The notes under the pieces are model-generated. The model was not told where the DNA came from. It did no database searches and saw only the letters and a list, made by a program, of their open reading frames with translations. A DNA stretch of 32,887 nt, taken from Bacillota bacterium (GTDB taxonomy: Bacteria; Bacillota; Desulfitobacteriia; Desulfitobacteriales; JAJXUE01). The translations under genes were made by a program, and so were the position numbers. Positions 24,681 to 32,763 of this stretch are shown here, piece by piece; positions within the stretch are counted from its first letter, which is position 1, and every line of letters starts with the position of its first letter. The stretch covers positions 1 through 32,887 of the forward strand of contig JAJZPO010000029.1 of NCBI GenBank assembly GCA_021811155.1, written 5' to 3'.

Positions 24681-25691
24681 GATGTGCCTGCCGGTAAGCT
24701 TGACCGCCTGGCGCAAATCCTGCATCAGAGTGTCAAAGTTCTCAAGCGTCAGGGACTGCGGTCCATCGGACAGGGCTTTGGATGGCTCCGGATGAACTTC
24801 GACTATCAGGGCGTCGGCCCCTGCCGCCACTGCGGCCACAGACATAGGTTGAACCAAGTTCCAGCGTCCGGTGCCATGACTGGGGTCAACTACGACCGGA
24901 AGATGGGAGAGCTGTTTGAGCACAGGCACAGCGCAGAGGTCCAGAGTATTGCGCGTATAGGTTTCAAATGTCCTGATACCACGTTCGCAGAACATCACAT
25001 TATAGTTGCCGCCCGCCATCACGTACTCGGCGGCCATGATCCATTCCTCGTAGGTGGCTGACGGTCCGCGCTTCAGCATCACAGGCTTGCCGGTCTTGGA
25101 GACTTCCTTCAGCAGGAAGAAATTTTGCATGTTGCGGGCGCCTATTTGCAGGATGTCAGCGTAATTGGCAACAAGTTCCACGTTTCTGGGATCAACGACT
25201 TCAGTCACAATTAACAGTCCTGTTTCTTCCCGGGCCTCGGCCAAAAGCTGCAGGCCTTTTTCCTCCAAACCCTGGAAAGAGTAGGGGGAGGTGCGGGGTT
25301 TAAAAGCGCCGCCCCGTAGAATAGTGGCCCCGGCAGCCTTGACCGCCCGGGCAGTCTGCAAGATCTGATCCCGGCTTTCCACGGCGCAGGGCCCGGCCAT
25401 TACATGCACCTGGTCCCCGCCGATTTTATGCGGTCCTATCTCGATTACAGTATCCTCGGGGTGGAATTCGCGTCCCGCCAGCTTGTAGGGCCGCAAAATC
25501 GGAACCACTTTGTCAACCGCCGGGTAGGCTTCCAGGGCCAGGGACTCCAGGCGGGAGCGGTCCCCGATGGCGCCCACAATGGTCTTTTCCACCCCTTCCG
25601 ACAGGTGTACGCTAAAACCTTCCTGTTTCAGCCGGTCTGTGATCTCTTCCACTTGCTCGCGCGTAGCCCCGCGCCGCATTACTATAATCAC
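24678..25691 (-). CDS. aroF: DAHP synthase, full-length type I-beta with N-terminal regulatory domain
   Basis: The enzyme condenses phosphoenolpyruvate and erythrose 4-phosphate to start the shikimate pathway. Residues 1-70 ([20 protein letters not shown] onward) form the ferredoxin-like domain that gives feedback control in type I-beta enzymes such as that of Thermotoga. The catalytic barrel follows with [14 protein letters not shown] near 97, [54 protein letters not shown] and [15 protein letters not shown], then [17 protein letters not shown]. Metal-binding cysteine, histidine and aspartate positions are kept. The start is GTG at 25691 with AAAGGAG 8 bases upstream. The gene lies between hisC and tyrA, and its stop codon is part of a MITE end. 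A second, shorter DAHP synthase is encoded at 27180-28007. Confidence 0.95.
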   Translation of the reverse strand: MIIVMRRGATREQVEEITDRLKQEGFSVHLSEGVEKTIVGAIGDRSRLESLALEAYPAVDKVVPILRPYKLAGREFHPEDTVIEIGPHKIGGDQVHVMAGPCAVESRDQILQTARAVKAAGATILRGGAFKPRTSPYSFQGLEEKGLQLLAEAREETGLLIVTEVVDPRNVELVANYADILQIGARNMQNFFLLKEVSKTGKPVMLKRGPSATYEEWIMAAEYVMAGGNYNVMFCERGIRTFETYTRNTLDLCAVPVLKQLSHLPVVVDPSHGTGRWNLVQPMSVAAVAAGADALIVEVHPEPSKALSDGPQSLTLENFDTLMQDLRQAVKLTGRHI

Positions 25692-25717
25692 TGGTCAAGC
25701 TCCTTTCGAGAATTGAG

Positions 25718-25745
25718 GAGTCAGGAGTCAGAATTCAGAATTCAG
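25718..25745. repeat. Four tandem heptamers (GAGTCAG, AATTCAG)
   Basis: Two GAGTCAG units and two AATTCAG units run without gaps from 25718 to 25745, ending 27 bases before the aroF GTG. A 6-bp hairpin (TGCCGC and GCGGCA, about 25753-25767) lies just beyond. The array is related to those at 7215-7293 and 28055-28082. Confidence 0.7.
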
Positions 25746-25793
25746 GCTCCCATGCCGCTGCGCGGCACCACTGATGAATGAAACTAGGATAAA

Positions 25794-25822
25794 GGGGACG
25801 GTTCTATCCGTCCTAGCGAATC
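25794..25822 (+). repeat. REP-like repeat, copy A
   Basis: The segment GGGGACGGTTCT plus a short variable core plus TCCTAGCGAATC recurs inverted at 28241-28268, with both 12-base flanks identical. Inside copy A, GGACGG and CCGTCC form a 6-bp hairpin with loop TTCTAT. It lies between hisC and aroF. GGGGACGGTTCT-type repeats are familiar from Firmicute genomes as REP-like elements (from memory, not checked). Confidence 0.65.
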
Positions 25823-25876
25823 TTGACGAATCTCGGTGGGCCCATTTCTAGTAATGTTTTTGGGCAGAATGGCTGG

Positions 25877-26968
25877 CTATTGTTTGAGAGCCTTTTTTAG
25901 GGCGCTGAGAAAGGCTTCGTTTTCTTCCGGAGTACCCACAGTTACGCGGAGGGAAGTGGGATAGCCGAAAAGGTGGCCCGGGCGGACAATGATTCCCTGC
26001 TTGAGCAAGGCTTCAAACACTTCCTGGCTTGGCTTGCCCACATCCACCAGGACAAAATTGGTATGCGAGGGGACCACCCGGCAGCCCAGGTTTTCCAAAG
26101 CGGACCTCAGTTCCGCCAGTCCCTTGGCATTTTTGGCGATGATTTCCGCCAGGTATTCCTTGTCCTGCCAGGCTGCTGCTGCTGCCGCCTGGGCTACCAG
26201 GTTGCCGTTAAAAGGTTCTCTCACCCGGTTGAGAAAGTCCACAATTTGTGCTGTGCCGATGCCGAACCCCATGCGCAGTCCCGCCAGGCCGAAAGCCTTG
26301 GCAAAAGTGCGCAGAACCAGGACGTTGCGTCCGCCGTGAAGATATTTTAGCCCGCTGGCGTAGTTCTTATCAGCAACGTACTCAAAATATGCCTCATCGA
26401 AAACCACCAGCACATCTTCTGGCACGCCCGCCATGAACTCATCAAGTTCCTGTGCCGAAACTATGGTCCCGGATGGATTGTTAGGGTTGCAGACAAAAAT
26501 AACCTTCGTCCTGGCGGTAATCTTTTGGGCCATCTGCTCCAAATCGTGCCGGTAATCCTTTAGCTCCACTTCCACGGCCACACCGTTCATGAGTTCAACA
26601 CAAGTCTGGTAGCGGGGAAAGGAGGGTTTGGCCATTACTACTTCATCGCCCGGGTCAACAAAGGCCTTGGCAATCATAGCGATGATTTCTTCCGAGCCGT
26701 TGCCCGTAACTATCTGGTCAGTTCCCACTTCCAGTTCTGCGGCAACTAATTCCTTTAATCCGGCCGCATTGGCATCAGGGTAGAGGAAAGCCTTCTCCAT
26801 AGCCTGCCGGCCGGCCTCCAGAGCCTTGGGCGATGGACCCCAAGAGTTTTCGTTCGAGGCAAGTTTGATTACTTCTGAAAGCCCAAGTTCGCGCTGCACT
26901 TCCTCGATGGGCTTGCCGGGCACATAAACTGCCAAAGTCCCGACGTTCGGACGAGCTTTGATGTCCAT
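25877..26968 (-). CDS. hisC: Histidinol-phosphate / aromatic aminotransferase
   Basis: This PLP-dependent class II aminotransferase has 363 residues. It shows KLASNENSWGPSPKAL near residue 35, TGNGSEEIIAMIAKAF, the NPNNPSGT segment near 161, FDEAYFEY with the PLP-ring aspartate, and the Schiff-base lysine K224 in RTFAKAFGLAGLRMGFG. The C-terminus carries VRPGHLFGYPTSLRVTVGT with the substrate-binding arginines. HisC enzymes act in histidine synthesis, but the placement with aroF, tyrA and aroA rather than with his genes suggests a main role as aromatic aminotransferase making Phe and Tyr, as known for Bacillus HisC. An AGGAGG site precedes the ATG. It is the first gene after a promoter and an attenuator-like leader. 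Confidence 0.93.
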   Translation of the reverse strand: MDIKARPNVGTLAVYVPGKPIEEVQRELGLSEVIKLASNENSWGPSPKALEAGRQAMEKAFLYPDANAAGLKELVAAELEVGTDQIVTGNGSEEIIAMIAKAFVDPGDEVVMAKPSFPRYQTCVELMNGVAVEVELKDYRHDLEQMAQKITARTKVIFVCNPNNPSGTIVSAQELDEFMAGVPEDVLVVFDEAYFEYVADKNYASGLKYLHGGRNVLVLRTFAKAFGLAGLRMGFGIGTAQIVDFLNRVREPFNGNLVAQAAAAAAWQDKEYLAEIIAKNAKGLAELRSALENLGCRVVPSHTNFVLVDVGKPSQEVFEALLKQGIIVRPGHLFGYPTSLRVTVGTPEENEAFLSALKKALKQ

Positions 26969-27140
26969 GGGGATATCCTCCTAATTGAGAAAATAATAAA
27001 GACGCCCCGGTTAGAGGGCGCCAAAAAACCAAGGCTCTCTACCGTACTTCCATCCTACCTGACGCAGTTACGCGCCTCCATAACCGAAACAAATACTACC
27101 ATCAACCCCGGGCCAAGCCCCTACCATGTCACATGTTAAG
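26969..27140 (-). promoter_or_regulatory. Attenuator-like leader of hisC
   Basis: About 170 bases separate the predicted transcription start from hisC. Near the 3' end is a terminator hairpin with a U-rich tail. An alternative hairpin, GGTAGAGAGCC (27033-27043) with GGC...CTCTAACC (27009-27022), would use the terminator's 5' arm and loop and so exclude it. Upstream a small GGCGCG-TAAC-TGCGTC hairpin is seen. A 19-codon frame at 27068-27127 contains one Trp, one Phe and one Tyr codon and ends inside that small hairpin, but it has no ribosome binding site. I see no T-box sequence. The mutually exclusive hairpins are direct observation; regulation by aromatic amino acids is inference. Confidence 0.5.
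26990..27022 (-). terminator. Rho-independent terminator in the hisC leader
   Basis: On the minus strand an 8-bp G/C-rich stem (27015-27022 with 27001-27008, two G-U pairs) with a 6-base loop is followed at once by TTTATTATTTT. It lies 22 bases before the hisC start codon and downstream of a good promoter, so it probably works as an attenuator, while also stopping readthrough from the trp genes. Confidence 0.7.
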
Positions 27141-27144
27141 CTAT

Positions 27145-27173
27145 ATAATACTATAAAAGCCTTGATTTGACAA
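27145..27173 (-). promoter_or_regulatory. SigA-type promoter of hisC-aroF-tyrA-aroA
   Basis: On the minus strand TTGTCA (27168-27173) is followed after exactly 17 bases by TATTAT (27145-27150). It starts 7 bases past the stop of the upstream DAHP synthase gene, separating the trp transcript from the hisC transcript. Transcription would begin near 27138. Confidence 0.65.
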
Positions 27174-27179
27174 TACCTG

Positions 27180-28007
27180 TTATAATTGGACTCCTGCCGT
27201 ACGTCCCACCGCTTGGGCCAGAGGACCCAGTTCGGAGAGCAAGCGGGCAAAGTTCTCCGGTGTGAGGGATTGGGGCCCGTCACTGAGAGCGCCCTCAGGC
27301 TCGGGGTGGACTTCAATCAAAAGCCCGTCAGCGCCTGCCGCTACAGCCGCTTTGGCCACAGGGGAAACCATTTTCCACCTGCCTGTACCGTGACTCGGGT
27401 CAAGAATGACCGGAAGATGGGAAAGTTCCTTCACCGCCGGAATGGCGGTGATATCCACAGTATTGCGAGTCCAGGTTTCAAAGGTCCGGATGCCCCGCTC
27501 ACACAGGACCACCTGGCTGTTACCGGCTGCCAGAATATACTCGGCAGCCATAAGCCACTCCTCTAAAGTTGCGGACAGGCCCCGTTTCAGGAGTACCGGC
27601 TTAAGGGCAGTTCCAACCTCATGCAGCAGGGTGAAATTCTGCATGTTGCGGCTGCCGATCTGCAGCATATCAGCATATCCCGCCACAAGTTCCACATCCC
27701 GGGCATCCATCACTTCCGTTACTACGGGCAAACCTGTCAGTTCCCTGGCTTCTGCCAGCAGTTTTAATCCCTCTTCCGCCATGCCGCGAAAAGAATAGGG
27801 GGAAGTACGGGGTTTAAAAGCCCCTCCTCTAAGCATATCTGCTCCCAGGGATTTGAGTGTTGAAGCTATAAGGAGAAGCTGTTCCCTGCTCTCTACAGCG
27901 CACGGTCCAGCCATGACCACAATTTGAGGACCACCGATTTGTACCGGGCCCACCTGTACAATTGTCCTGCTGTCATTGTCCAATTTTGCATATTTTAACG
28001 CTGTCAC
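27180..28007 (-). CDS. aroF: DAHP synthase, short form without N-terminal regulatory domain
   Basis: This second DAHP synthase has 275 residues and contains only the catalytic barrel plus about 20 leading residues. It carries [14 protein letters not shown] near residue 31, [38 protein letters not shown] (the paralog has GPSAT), [31 protein letters not shown] and [17 protein letters not shown]. It lacks the 70-residue ferredoxin-like domain of the copy at 24678-25691, so it may escape that kind of feedback control or rely on another protein for it. The start is GTG at 28007 with GAGGAGG upstream. It follows trpA by 219 bases that hold repeats and no clear terminator, so it may be the last gene of the trp operon. 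Confidence 0.93.
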   Translation of the reverse strand: MTALKYAKLDNDSRTIVQVGPVQIGGPQIVVMAGPCAVESREQLLLIASTLKSLGADMLRGGAFKPRTSPYSFRGMAEEGLKLLAEARELTGLPVVTEVMDARDVELVAGYADMLQIGSRNMQNFTLLHEVGTALKPVLLKRGLSATLEEWLMAAEYILAAGNSQVVLCERGIRTFETWTRNTVDITAIPAVKELSHLPVILDPSHGTGRWKMVSPVAKAAVAAGADGLLIEVHPEPEGALSDGPQSLTPENFARLLSELGPLAQAVGRTAGVQL

Positions 28008-28054
28008 TTCGGACCCTCCTCAACCGGCCGGGGCAGTATTTCTTCAGGGATTAG

Positions 28055-28082
28055 GAATTCAGAATTCAGGAGTCAGAATTCA
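28055..28082. repeat. Four tandem heptamers (GAATTCA, GGAGTCA)
   Basis: Units GAATTCA, GAATTCA, GGAGTCA and GAATTCA run without gaps, 48-75 bases upstream of the short DAHP synthase gene. The units are the same as in the array at 25718-25745 in another phase and order. Confidence 0.7.
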
Positions 28083-28154
28083 TAATACCAGGAAATTCTT
28101 ATTAGCTTTTCGCCAGATTTCTTCTTCTGACCCCCACTACCATCTAACTTCAGA

Positions 28155-28207
28155 GTCAGTTGGTTCTCCAGTGGCTAACCTTGGTTAATTAGGACCCTTC
28201 AACTGAC
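28155..28207. repeat. Inverted repeat between trpA and the short DAHP synthase gene
   Basis: GTCAGTTG (28155-28162) and CAACTGAC (28200-28207) are perfect complements. Between them GGTT/AACC blocks allow further pairing, including a small AACC-TT-GGTT hairpin near 28177-28186. No T-run follows on the minus strand, so it is not a standard terminator. Confidence 0.5.
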
Positions 28208-28226
28208 TTATTTTTCCGGGTAAGCG

Positions 28227-29093
28227 TCAAATTGCTTCAGGATTCGCTAGGATGGAAGAACCGTCCCCGTTGTCCTCAGGTTTCAGGCTTTCCTTTAACG
28301 TTCCCACAAATTGCGAGATTTCTGCTTCCAGACGAGAGATTTCCCGGCCATATTTTTCGATCAGGTTGACTATGGCGCTGCCCACAATTACACCGTCCGC
28401 ATAGGGCGTGAGCTTCCGGGCCTGCTGTGGGTTGGAGATGCCGAAACCCACAGCGACAGGCTGTTTAATCTGGCGCCGCACCCGCTGCAAAAAGAGTTCG
28501 ACACCTGCGGGCAGGTTTTCACGCGTACCCGTAACACCGGTAAGGGAAACGCAGTAGACAAAGCCGTTATTTCCCTGGGCAACACGGTTTATTTTATCGT
28601 CCGTACTGGTAGGGGCCAGCAAAGGTACCAGATGCACAGCCTGGTCTTCCAGGAGCTGCAAGATCCGGCCGCTTTCTTCCAGCGGCAAATCCGGCAGGAT
28701 CACCCCGTCAACTCCCGCCTCTGCGGCCCCGGCCGCAAACTCCTGCAGTCCAAACTGCAGCACCGGATTGAAATAGCTCATTATTACCAGCGGTACGTCT
28801 GTATCCTCGCGCACTTGCCTGACCAGGTTCAGAATCGCGGCAAGGTTTGCGCCTGCAGCCAGAGCGCGCTGACCAGCCCGTTGAATCGCAGGGCCGTCGG
28901 CGAGAGGGTCGGAAAAAGGCGCCCCCAGTTCGATCAAGTCCGCCCCGCTCCGGGCCAGAGTTCTAATCAGGGCAGCGGTAACTTCCAGGTCCGGGTCACC
29001 CGCCATGACATAGGTAATCAATGCTTTTTCTTCTTTTTCTGCCAAAGCGGCAAATTTTCGGTCAATTCGGTTGTTTGTTAGCCTAATTGTCAT
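28227..29093 (-). CDS. trpA: Tryptophan synthase alpha subunit
   Basis: The subunit cleaves indole-3-glycerol phosphate and passes indole to TrpB. About 288 residues. It shows the N-terminal FAALAEKEEKALITYVMAGDPD, the catalytic glutamate in DLIELGAPFSDPLADGPAIQ, the second catalytic residue in GVDGVILPDLPLEES, YCVSLTGVTGTRENL, and VAVGFGISNPQQA with VIVGSAIVN. The ATG at 29093, 1 base past the trpB stop and with GGAGGTGG upstream, is preferred over an in-frame start at 29132. The protein is about 18 residues longer than usual; the tail (DGSSILANPEAI at the end) is encoded by a REP-like repeat and probably replaced the native 3' end. Confidence 0.96.
   Translation of the reverse strand: MTIRLTNNRIDRKFAALAEKEEKALITYVMAGDPDLEVTAALIRTLARSGADLIELGAPFSDPLADGPAIQRAGQRALAAGANLAAILNLVRQVREDTDVPLVIMSYFNPVLQFGLQEFAAGAAEAGVDGVILPDLPLEESGRILQLLEDQAVHLVPLLAPTSTDDKINRVAQGNNGFVYCVSLTGVTGTRENLPAGVELFLQRVRRQIKQPVAVGFGISNPQQARKLTPYADGVIVGSAIVNLIEKYGREISRLEAEISQFVGTLKESLKPEDNGDGSSILANPEAI
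28241..28268 (-). repeat. REP-like repeat, copy B, inside the trpA 3' end
   Basis: Read on the minus strand it is GGGGACGGTTCT, a short core, then TCCTAGCGAATC, matching copy A at 25794-25822 in both 12-base flanks. It is translated in frame as GDGSSILAN in the TrpA tail. Its hairpin has one mismatched pair compared with copy A. Confidence 0.65.
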
Positions 29094-29094
29094 T

Positions 29095-30282
29095 TTACTC
29101 CACCTCCAGATTCCGGGCAATGGTTTGGACATCCTTGTCCCCCCGTCCGGAGAGATTTACCACTACCACTTCGTCCTGAGGTAAAGTCGGAGCCAGTTTT
29201 GCAGCATAGGCCACAGCGTGAGCGCTTTCCAGCGCGGGAATTATTCCCTCAGTCTGGGTCAACAGGCGGCAGGCCTCCAAAGCTTCAGCATCGGTCACGG
29301 CCACGTACTCAGCGCGGCGCAGGTGCTGCAGCAAGCTGTGTTCCGGCCCTACTCCGGGATAGTCCAGTCCCGCTGAGATAGAGTGAGTCGGGGTAATCTG
29401 CCCATGAGGGTCCTGCAGGATATAGGTCATAGCCCCATGCAGCACACCCACACTGCCGGCAGAAAGGGTTGCGGCATGGAGGCCGCTTTCAATTCCCATT
29501 CCCCCAGCCTCAACCCCAATCAATTTTACCTGGCGGTCTTCGATGAAAGGATGAAAGAACCCGATAGCGTTGCTGCCACCGCCAACACAGGCAATGAGGT
29601 AATCGGGCAGCCTGCCAAGGGCGGCCAGGGACTGCTCCCTTACCTCGCGGCCGATTACTGTCTGAAAATCCCTCACAATCAGCGGATATGGGTGAGGCCC
29701 CGCCGCAGTGCCAAAACAGTAAAAAGTGTCCTGCACATTGGTAACCCAATCGCGAATTGCCTCATTGATAGCATCTTTCAGGGTCTTGCTGCCCGAAGTG
29801 ACACTGATGACCCGGGCGCCCAAAAGCTGCATGCGGAATACGTTAAGAGCCTGCCGCTCAACATCCTCTTCGCCCATGTAGACCTCACATTTTAGTCCGA
29901 ACAAGGCGCAGGCAGTGGCCGTGGCTACACCGTGCTGTCCGGCGCCGGTTTCAGCGATTACCCGGGTTTTGCCCATGCGCTTGGCCAGCAAAATCTGTCC
30001 AATGGTGTTATTTATTTTATGGGCGCCGGTGTGATTCAGGTCCTCCCTTTTCAGGTGAATCTGAGCCCCGCCGAGCCTGGCCGTCAGCCTTTCAGCCTTG
30101 TAAAACAGGGAAGGCCGGCCCACATAATCCCTCAAATAGGTTTTGTATTCCGTTTCAAACTGAGGATCCCTTTTGGCCGCCTGATATGCTTCTATCAGCT
30201 CCTGCAAAGCCGGCACCAGGGTCTCAGGAATGTACATCCCGCCGAAAACACCGAATCGTCCCTGTTCATCCGGGAAACTCAT
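29095..30282 (-). CDS. trpB: Tryptophan synthase beta subunit
   Basis: The PLP enzyme joins indole and serine to form tryptophan. The 395 residues are normal for the TrpB1 type. The PLP lysine is in [25 protein letters not shown] near residue 87, followed by [24 protein letters not shown], the [13 protein letters not shown] phosphate cup, and the C-terminal NLSGRGDKD motif. It has a GAGGAGG ribosome binding site. Its first 17 bases overlap the 3' end of trpF, and trpA starts 1 base past its stop, so all three are probably translationally coupled. Confidence 0.97.
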   Translation of the reverse strand: MSFPDEQGRFGVFGGMYIPETLVPALQELIEAYQAAKRDPQFETEYKTYLRDYVGRPSLFYKAERLTARLGGAQIHLKREDLNHTGAHKINNTIGQILLAKRMGKTRVIAETGAGQHGVATATACALFGLKCEVYMGEEDVERQALNVFRMQLLGARVISVTSGSKTLKDAINEAIRDWVTNVQDTFYCFGTAAGPHPYPLIVRDFQTVIGREVREQSLAALGRLPDYLIACVGGGSNAIGFFHPFIEDRQVKLIGVEAGGMGIESGLHAATLSAGSVGVLHGAMTYILQDPHGQITPTHSISAGLDYPGVGPEHSLLQHLRRAEYVAVTDAEALEACRLLTQTEGIIPALESAHAVAYAAKLAPTLPQDEVVVVNLSGRGDKDVQTIARNLEVE

Positions 30283-30892
30283 CTGAACTCCTCCTCGCAG
30301 CCTGCATAAATTGCTGAATCAAATCGGGCTGTTTCTCACCGTTGCGCTCCAAGCCGCTGCTTGCATCCACAGCGTAGGGACGGACTGTCCTGATGGCTTC
30401 CGCCACGTTGCCTGGGTTTAAGCCTCCGGCCAGAATCACCGGTTTGCCGAAAGCTTTGGCTTCCAGCGCTTTCGACCAATCAAAAGTCGTGCCGGAACCG
30501 CCTGAGATACCGGGCCCCTTGGTGTCCAGCAGATACGCGTCCACCTCATACCGGGCCAGAACAGACGGGTCCCAATCCTCACCTACCGGGAAAGCTTTAA
30601 CAACCTGGTAACTCCAGCGCCGGCAGTATTCCGGCGTCTCGTTGCCGCTAAACTGCAGGACATCCAACTTGCAGAAAGTCCCCAATTCCTCAACTGCATA
30701 GCGCTCTTCATCTACAAAAATCCCGACTTTGGCCACAAAGGGCGGGAGGGTTAAAATAATCTCCCGGGCCAGTTCGGGGTTTATCCGCCTGGGACTCGGG
30801 GCGAAGACGAAACCAAGCGCATCTGCTCCCGCCTCAACGGCCGCATGGGCTGCCTCCAGTGTTTTAATGCCGCATATCTTGACTCTGATCAT
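30266..30892 (-). CDS. trpF: Phosphoribosylanthranilate isomerase
   Basis: The enzyme converts N-(5-phosphoribosyl)anthranilate to the carboxyphenylamino-deoxyribulose phosphate used by TrpC. The 208-residue TIM barrel opens [28 protein letters not shown], with the catalytic cysteine at residue 7, and includes [31 protein letters not shown] (the usual LHG is replaced by FSG), the catalytic aspartate region [36 protein letters not shown] and [18 protein letters not shown]. An AGGAGG site lies upstream of the ATG. The start overlaps trpC by 29 bases. Confidence 0.95.
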   Translation of the reverse strand: MIRVKICGIKTLEAAHAAVEAGADALGFVFAPSPRRINPELAREIILTLPPFVAKVGIFVDEERYAVEELGTFCKLDVLQFSGNETPEYCRRWSYQVVKAFPVGEDWDPSVLARYEVDAYLLDTKGPGISGGSGTTFDWSKALEAKAFGKPVILAGGLNPGNVAEAIRTVRPYAVDASSGLERNGEKQPDLIQQFMQAARRSSDEFPG

Positions 30893-31676
30893 CCACTTTT
30901 CCTCCTAAGACCAGCCGCTGCGTAGCGCCTGTCACATCCTGTTCCCTGGCCAGGGCCTCCCCCACCAGGACAGCTTTGACGCCGGCCCGCCCAAGCCGCT
31001 GTAAATCCTCCGGTTTCCCAATGCCGCTTTCACTCACGCTCAGGCAGCCTGCTGGCACTTGAGGGGCCAAGGCCAATGTTGCTTCAATATCAGTAATGAA
31101 AGTAGCTAAGTCCCGGTTGTTAATGCCGATAATCCTGGCCCCTGCCGCCACGCTTATGCTCAAATCTTCACTGTCATGAATCTCCACCAGGGGCTCCATG
31201 CCCAACTCCCGGGCCAGGCCGATAAACTCCCGCAGGGGTTCAAACCCGAGAATCCTGGCAATCAAAAGGATTGAGTCAGCCCCCGCTGCACGGGATTGGT
31301 AGATTTGGTAGGAATCCAGCAAAAAATCCTTGCGTAGCAGAGGCAGTCCCACCCGCCGGCGTATCTGTGCCAGAAAGGACAAAGAACCGCGGAAAAACTT
31401 TTCATCAGTCAGAACAGAAATCGCCGCTGCCCCCCCGTCCCGGTAAGCCTCGGCCAGGCTCACCGGCTCAAACCCGGGCCTGATCAGGCCCTTCGAGGGC
31501 GACGCCTGCTTCACTTCCGCAATCACTTTAACGTCACTGCCTGCAGCCAGAGCTGCAAAAAAATCCCGGGCAGGCGGGAGGTGGGGCAATTCCTCCCTTA
31601 ACAGCTCTAAAGGTTTTTCGCGCTTTTGCTCCGCAATCTCCTCTTTTTTAGCTTGCACAATCCTGTCTAAAATCAT
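30864..31676 (-). CDS. trpC: Indole-3-glycerol phosphate synthase
   Basis: The enzyme closes the indole ring with loss of CO2 and water. The 270 residues are normal. It carries KVIAEVKQASPSKGLI near residue 50 with the catalytic glutamate and lysine, AAAISVLTDEKFFRGSL, PLLRKDFLLDSYQIYQSRAAGAD with the catalytic lysine, LVEIHDSEDL, IGINNRDLATF and SESGIGKPEDLQRL. The native order trpD-C-F-B-A is kept. It overlaps trpD by 29 bases at its 5' end and trpF by 29 bases at its 3' end. Confidence 0.96.
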   Translation of the reverse strand: MILDRIVQAKKEEIAEQKREKPLELLREELPHLPPARDFFAALAAGSDVKVIAEVKQASPSKGLIRPGFEPVSLAEAYRDGGAAAISVLTDEKFFRGSLSFLAQIRRRVGLPLLRKDFLLDSYQIYQSRAAGADSILLIARILGFEPLREFIGLARELGMEPLVEIHDSEDLSISVAAGARIIGINNRDLATFITDIEATLALAPQVPAGCLSVSESGIGKPEDLQRLGRAGVKAVLVGEALAREQDVTGATQRLVLGGKVDDQSQDMRH

Positions 31677-32703
31677 CTTTTCTTTCCCCCAAGGCCTGGG
31701 TCAGTTTAATGAGCGCCTCCAGTTTGGCCTGGGCGGCACCGGAATCAATGGCGAAGGCCGCTTTGCTCAAAGCTTCCCCCATTTCAGCGGCGCCTCCGCT
31801 CACATAAATTGCTGCCGCTGCGTTAAGCAGCACGATATCCCGCCGCGGTCCGGTTTCTCCACCTAGTACAGCGCGGGTGATCTCAGCATTGGCTGCGGCA
31901 TCCCCGCCTTTGATGCTGCTTAATGGAGCAGTACTCAAGCCGTACTCCCGAGGGTCCAGCTCATAAGTGAATATTTTATCGTCTTTTAGTTCGCTCACTT
32001 TGGAAGGGCCGGTTATGGTCAGCTCATCCAACCCGTCCCTGCCGTGGACTACCATGGCTCCCAGACACCCCAAGCGGCGGAGCACAGCGGCTATCGTTTC
32101 AGTCAAGTTGGGATCAAATACCCCGATCACCTGGTAGCGAGCTCCCGCCGGATTGGTCAAGGGGCCCAGCAGGTTAAACACTGTGCGCATGCCGATTTCC
32201 CGCCGCGGGCCCAATGCGTGGCGCATGGCCTGGTGGTGCACCTGGGCGAAAAGAAATCCCATGCCAACTTCTTCAATACACAAGGCTACCTGTGCCGGCC
32301 TTAAGGTTACGTTAACCCCCAGGGCTTCCAGGACGTCGGCGCTGCCGCACTGGCTGGAAGCAAACCGGTTGCCGTGTTTGGCCACTTTCAGGCCGCTGGC
32401 CGCCGCTACAAAGGCGGCAGTAGTGGAAATATTGAAAGTCCCGGCCCCGTCTCCGCCGGTACCGCAGGTATCCACCAGTTCCACACCCGGCAGGTCTACT
32501 TGCAGGGCCGCATGCCGCATGCCCCTGGCTAAACCCGCAATTTCCTCTACACTCTCCCGCTTCATGCGCAGCCCCATCAACAGTGCGCCGATTTGGGCCG
32601 GGGTGGTCTGGCCCTCCATGATTTTTTCCATCACCGACTGGGCCTGTTCTTCCGTCAAGTCCTGGCCCGCAGCCACCTGCGCGATTGCCTGGCGAATCTC
32701 CAT
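31648..32703 (-). CDS. trpD: Anthranilate phosphoribosyltransferase
   Basis: The enzyme transfers phosphoribose from PRPP to anthranilate. The 351 residues include an N-terminal helical domain, LVDTCGTGGDGAGTFNISTTAAFVAA near residue 80 (PRPP loop), VAKHGNRFASSQCGSADVLEALG near 108, and RREIGMRTVFNLLGPLTNPAGA near 170. The KHGNR loop is followed by FASSQCGSADVLE where many relatives have SVSSKSGSADVLE, a mild variation. AGAGGAGA lies 10 bases before the ATG. It is the first complete gene of the trp cluster in the window; trpE and trpG are not seen and may lie beyond the group II intron end on the right. Confidence 0.96.
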   Translation of the reverse strand: MEIRQAIAQVAAGQDLTEEQAQSVMEKIMEGQTTPAQIGALLMGLRMKRESVEEIAGLARGMRHAALQVDLPGVELVDTCGTGGDGAGTFNISTTAAFVAAASGLKVAKHGNRFASSQCGSADVLEALGVNVTLRPAQVALCIEEVGMGFLFAQVHHQAMRHALGPRREIGMRTVFNLLGPLTNPAGARYQVIGVFDPNLTETIAAVLRRLGCLGAMVVHGRDGLDELTITGPSKVSELKDDKIFTYELDPREYGLSTAPLSSIKGGDAAANAEITRAVLGGETGPRRDIVLLNAAAAIYVSGGAAEMGEALSKAAFAIDSGAAQAKLEALIKLTQALGERKDDFRQDCAS

Positions 32704-32763
32704 CTTAGCTCTTCTCCTCTCAACTATTCATTAGCTCAGCTCTAGGACAAAGTAGGACATCGG

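Noticed and set aside
25718-25745. CRISPR-like array
   Set aside because: The units are only 7 bases, in direct tandem with no spacers, and no cas genes are present.
27068-27127. 19-codon leader peptide as a firm gene
   Set aside because: It has no ribosome binding site and only single Trp, Phe and Tyr codons rather than a run, so it is mentioned under the leader but not called as a gene.
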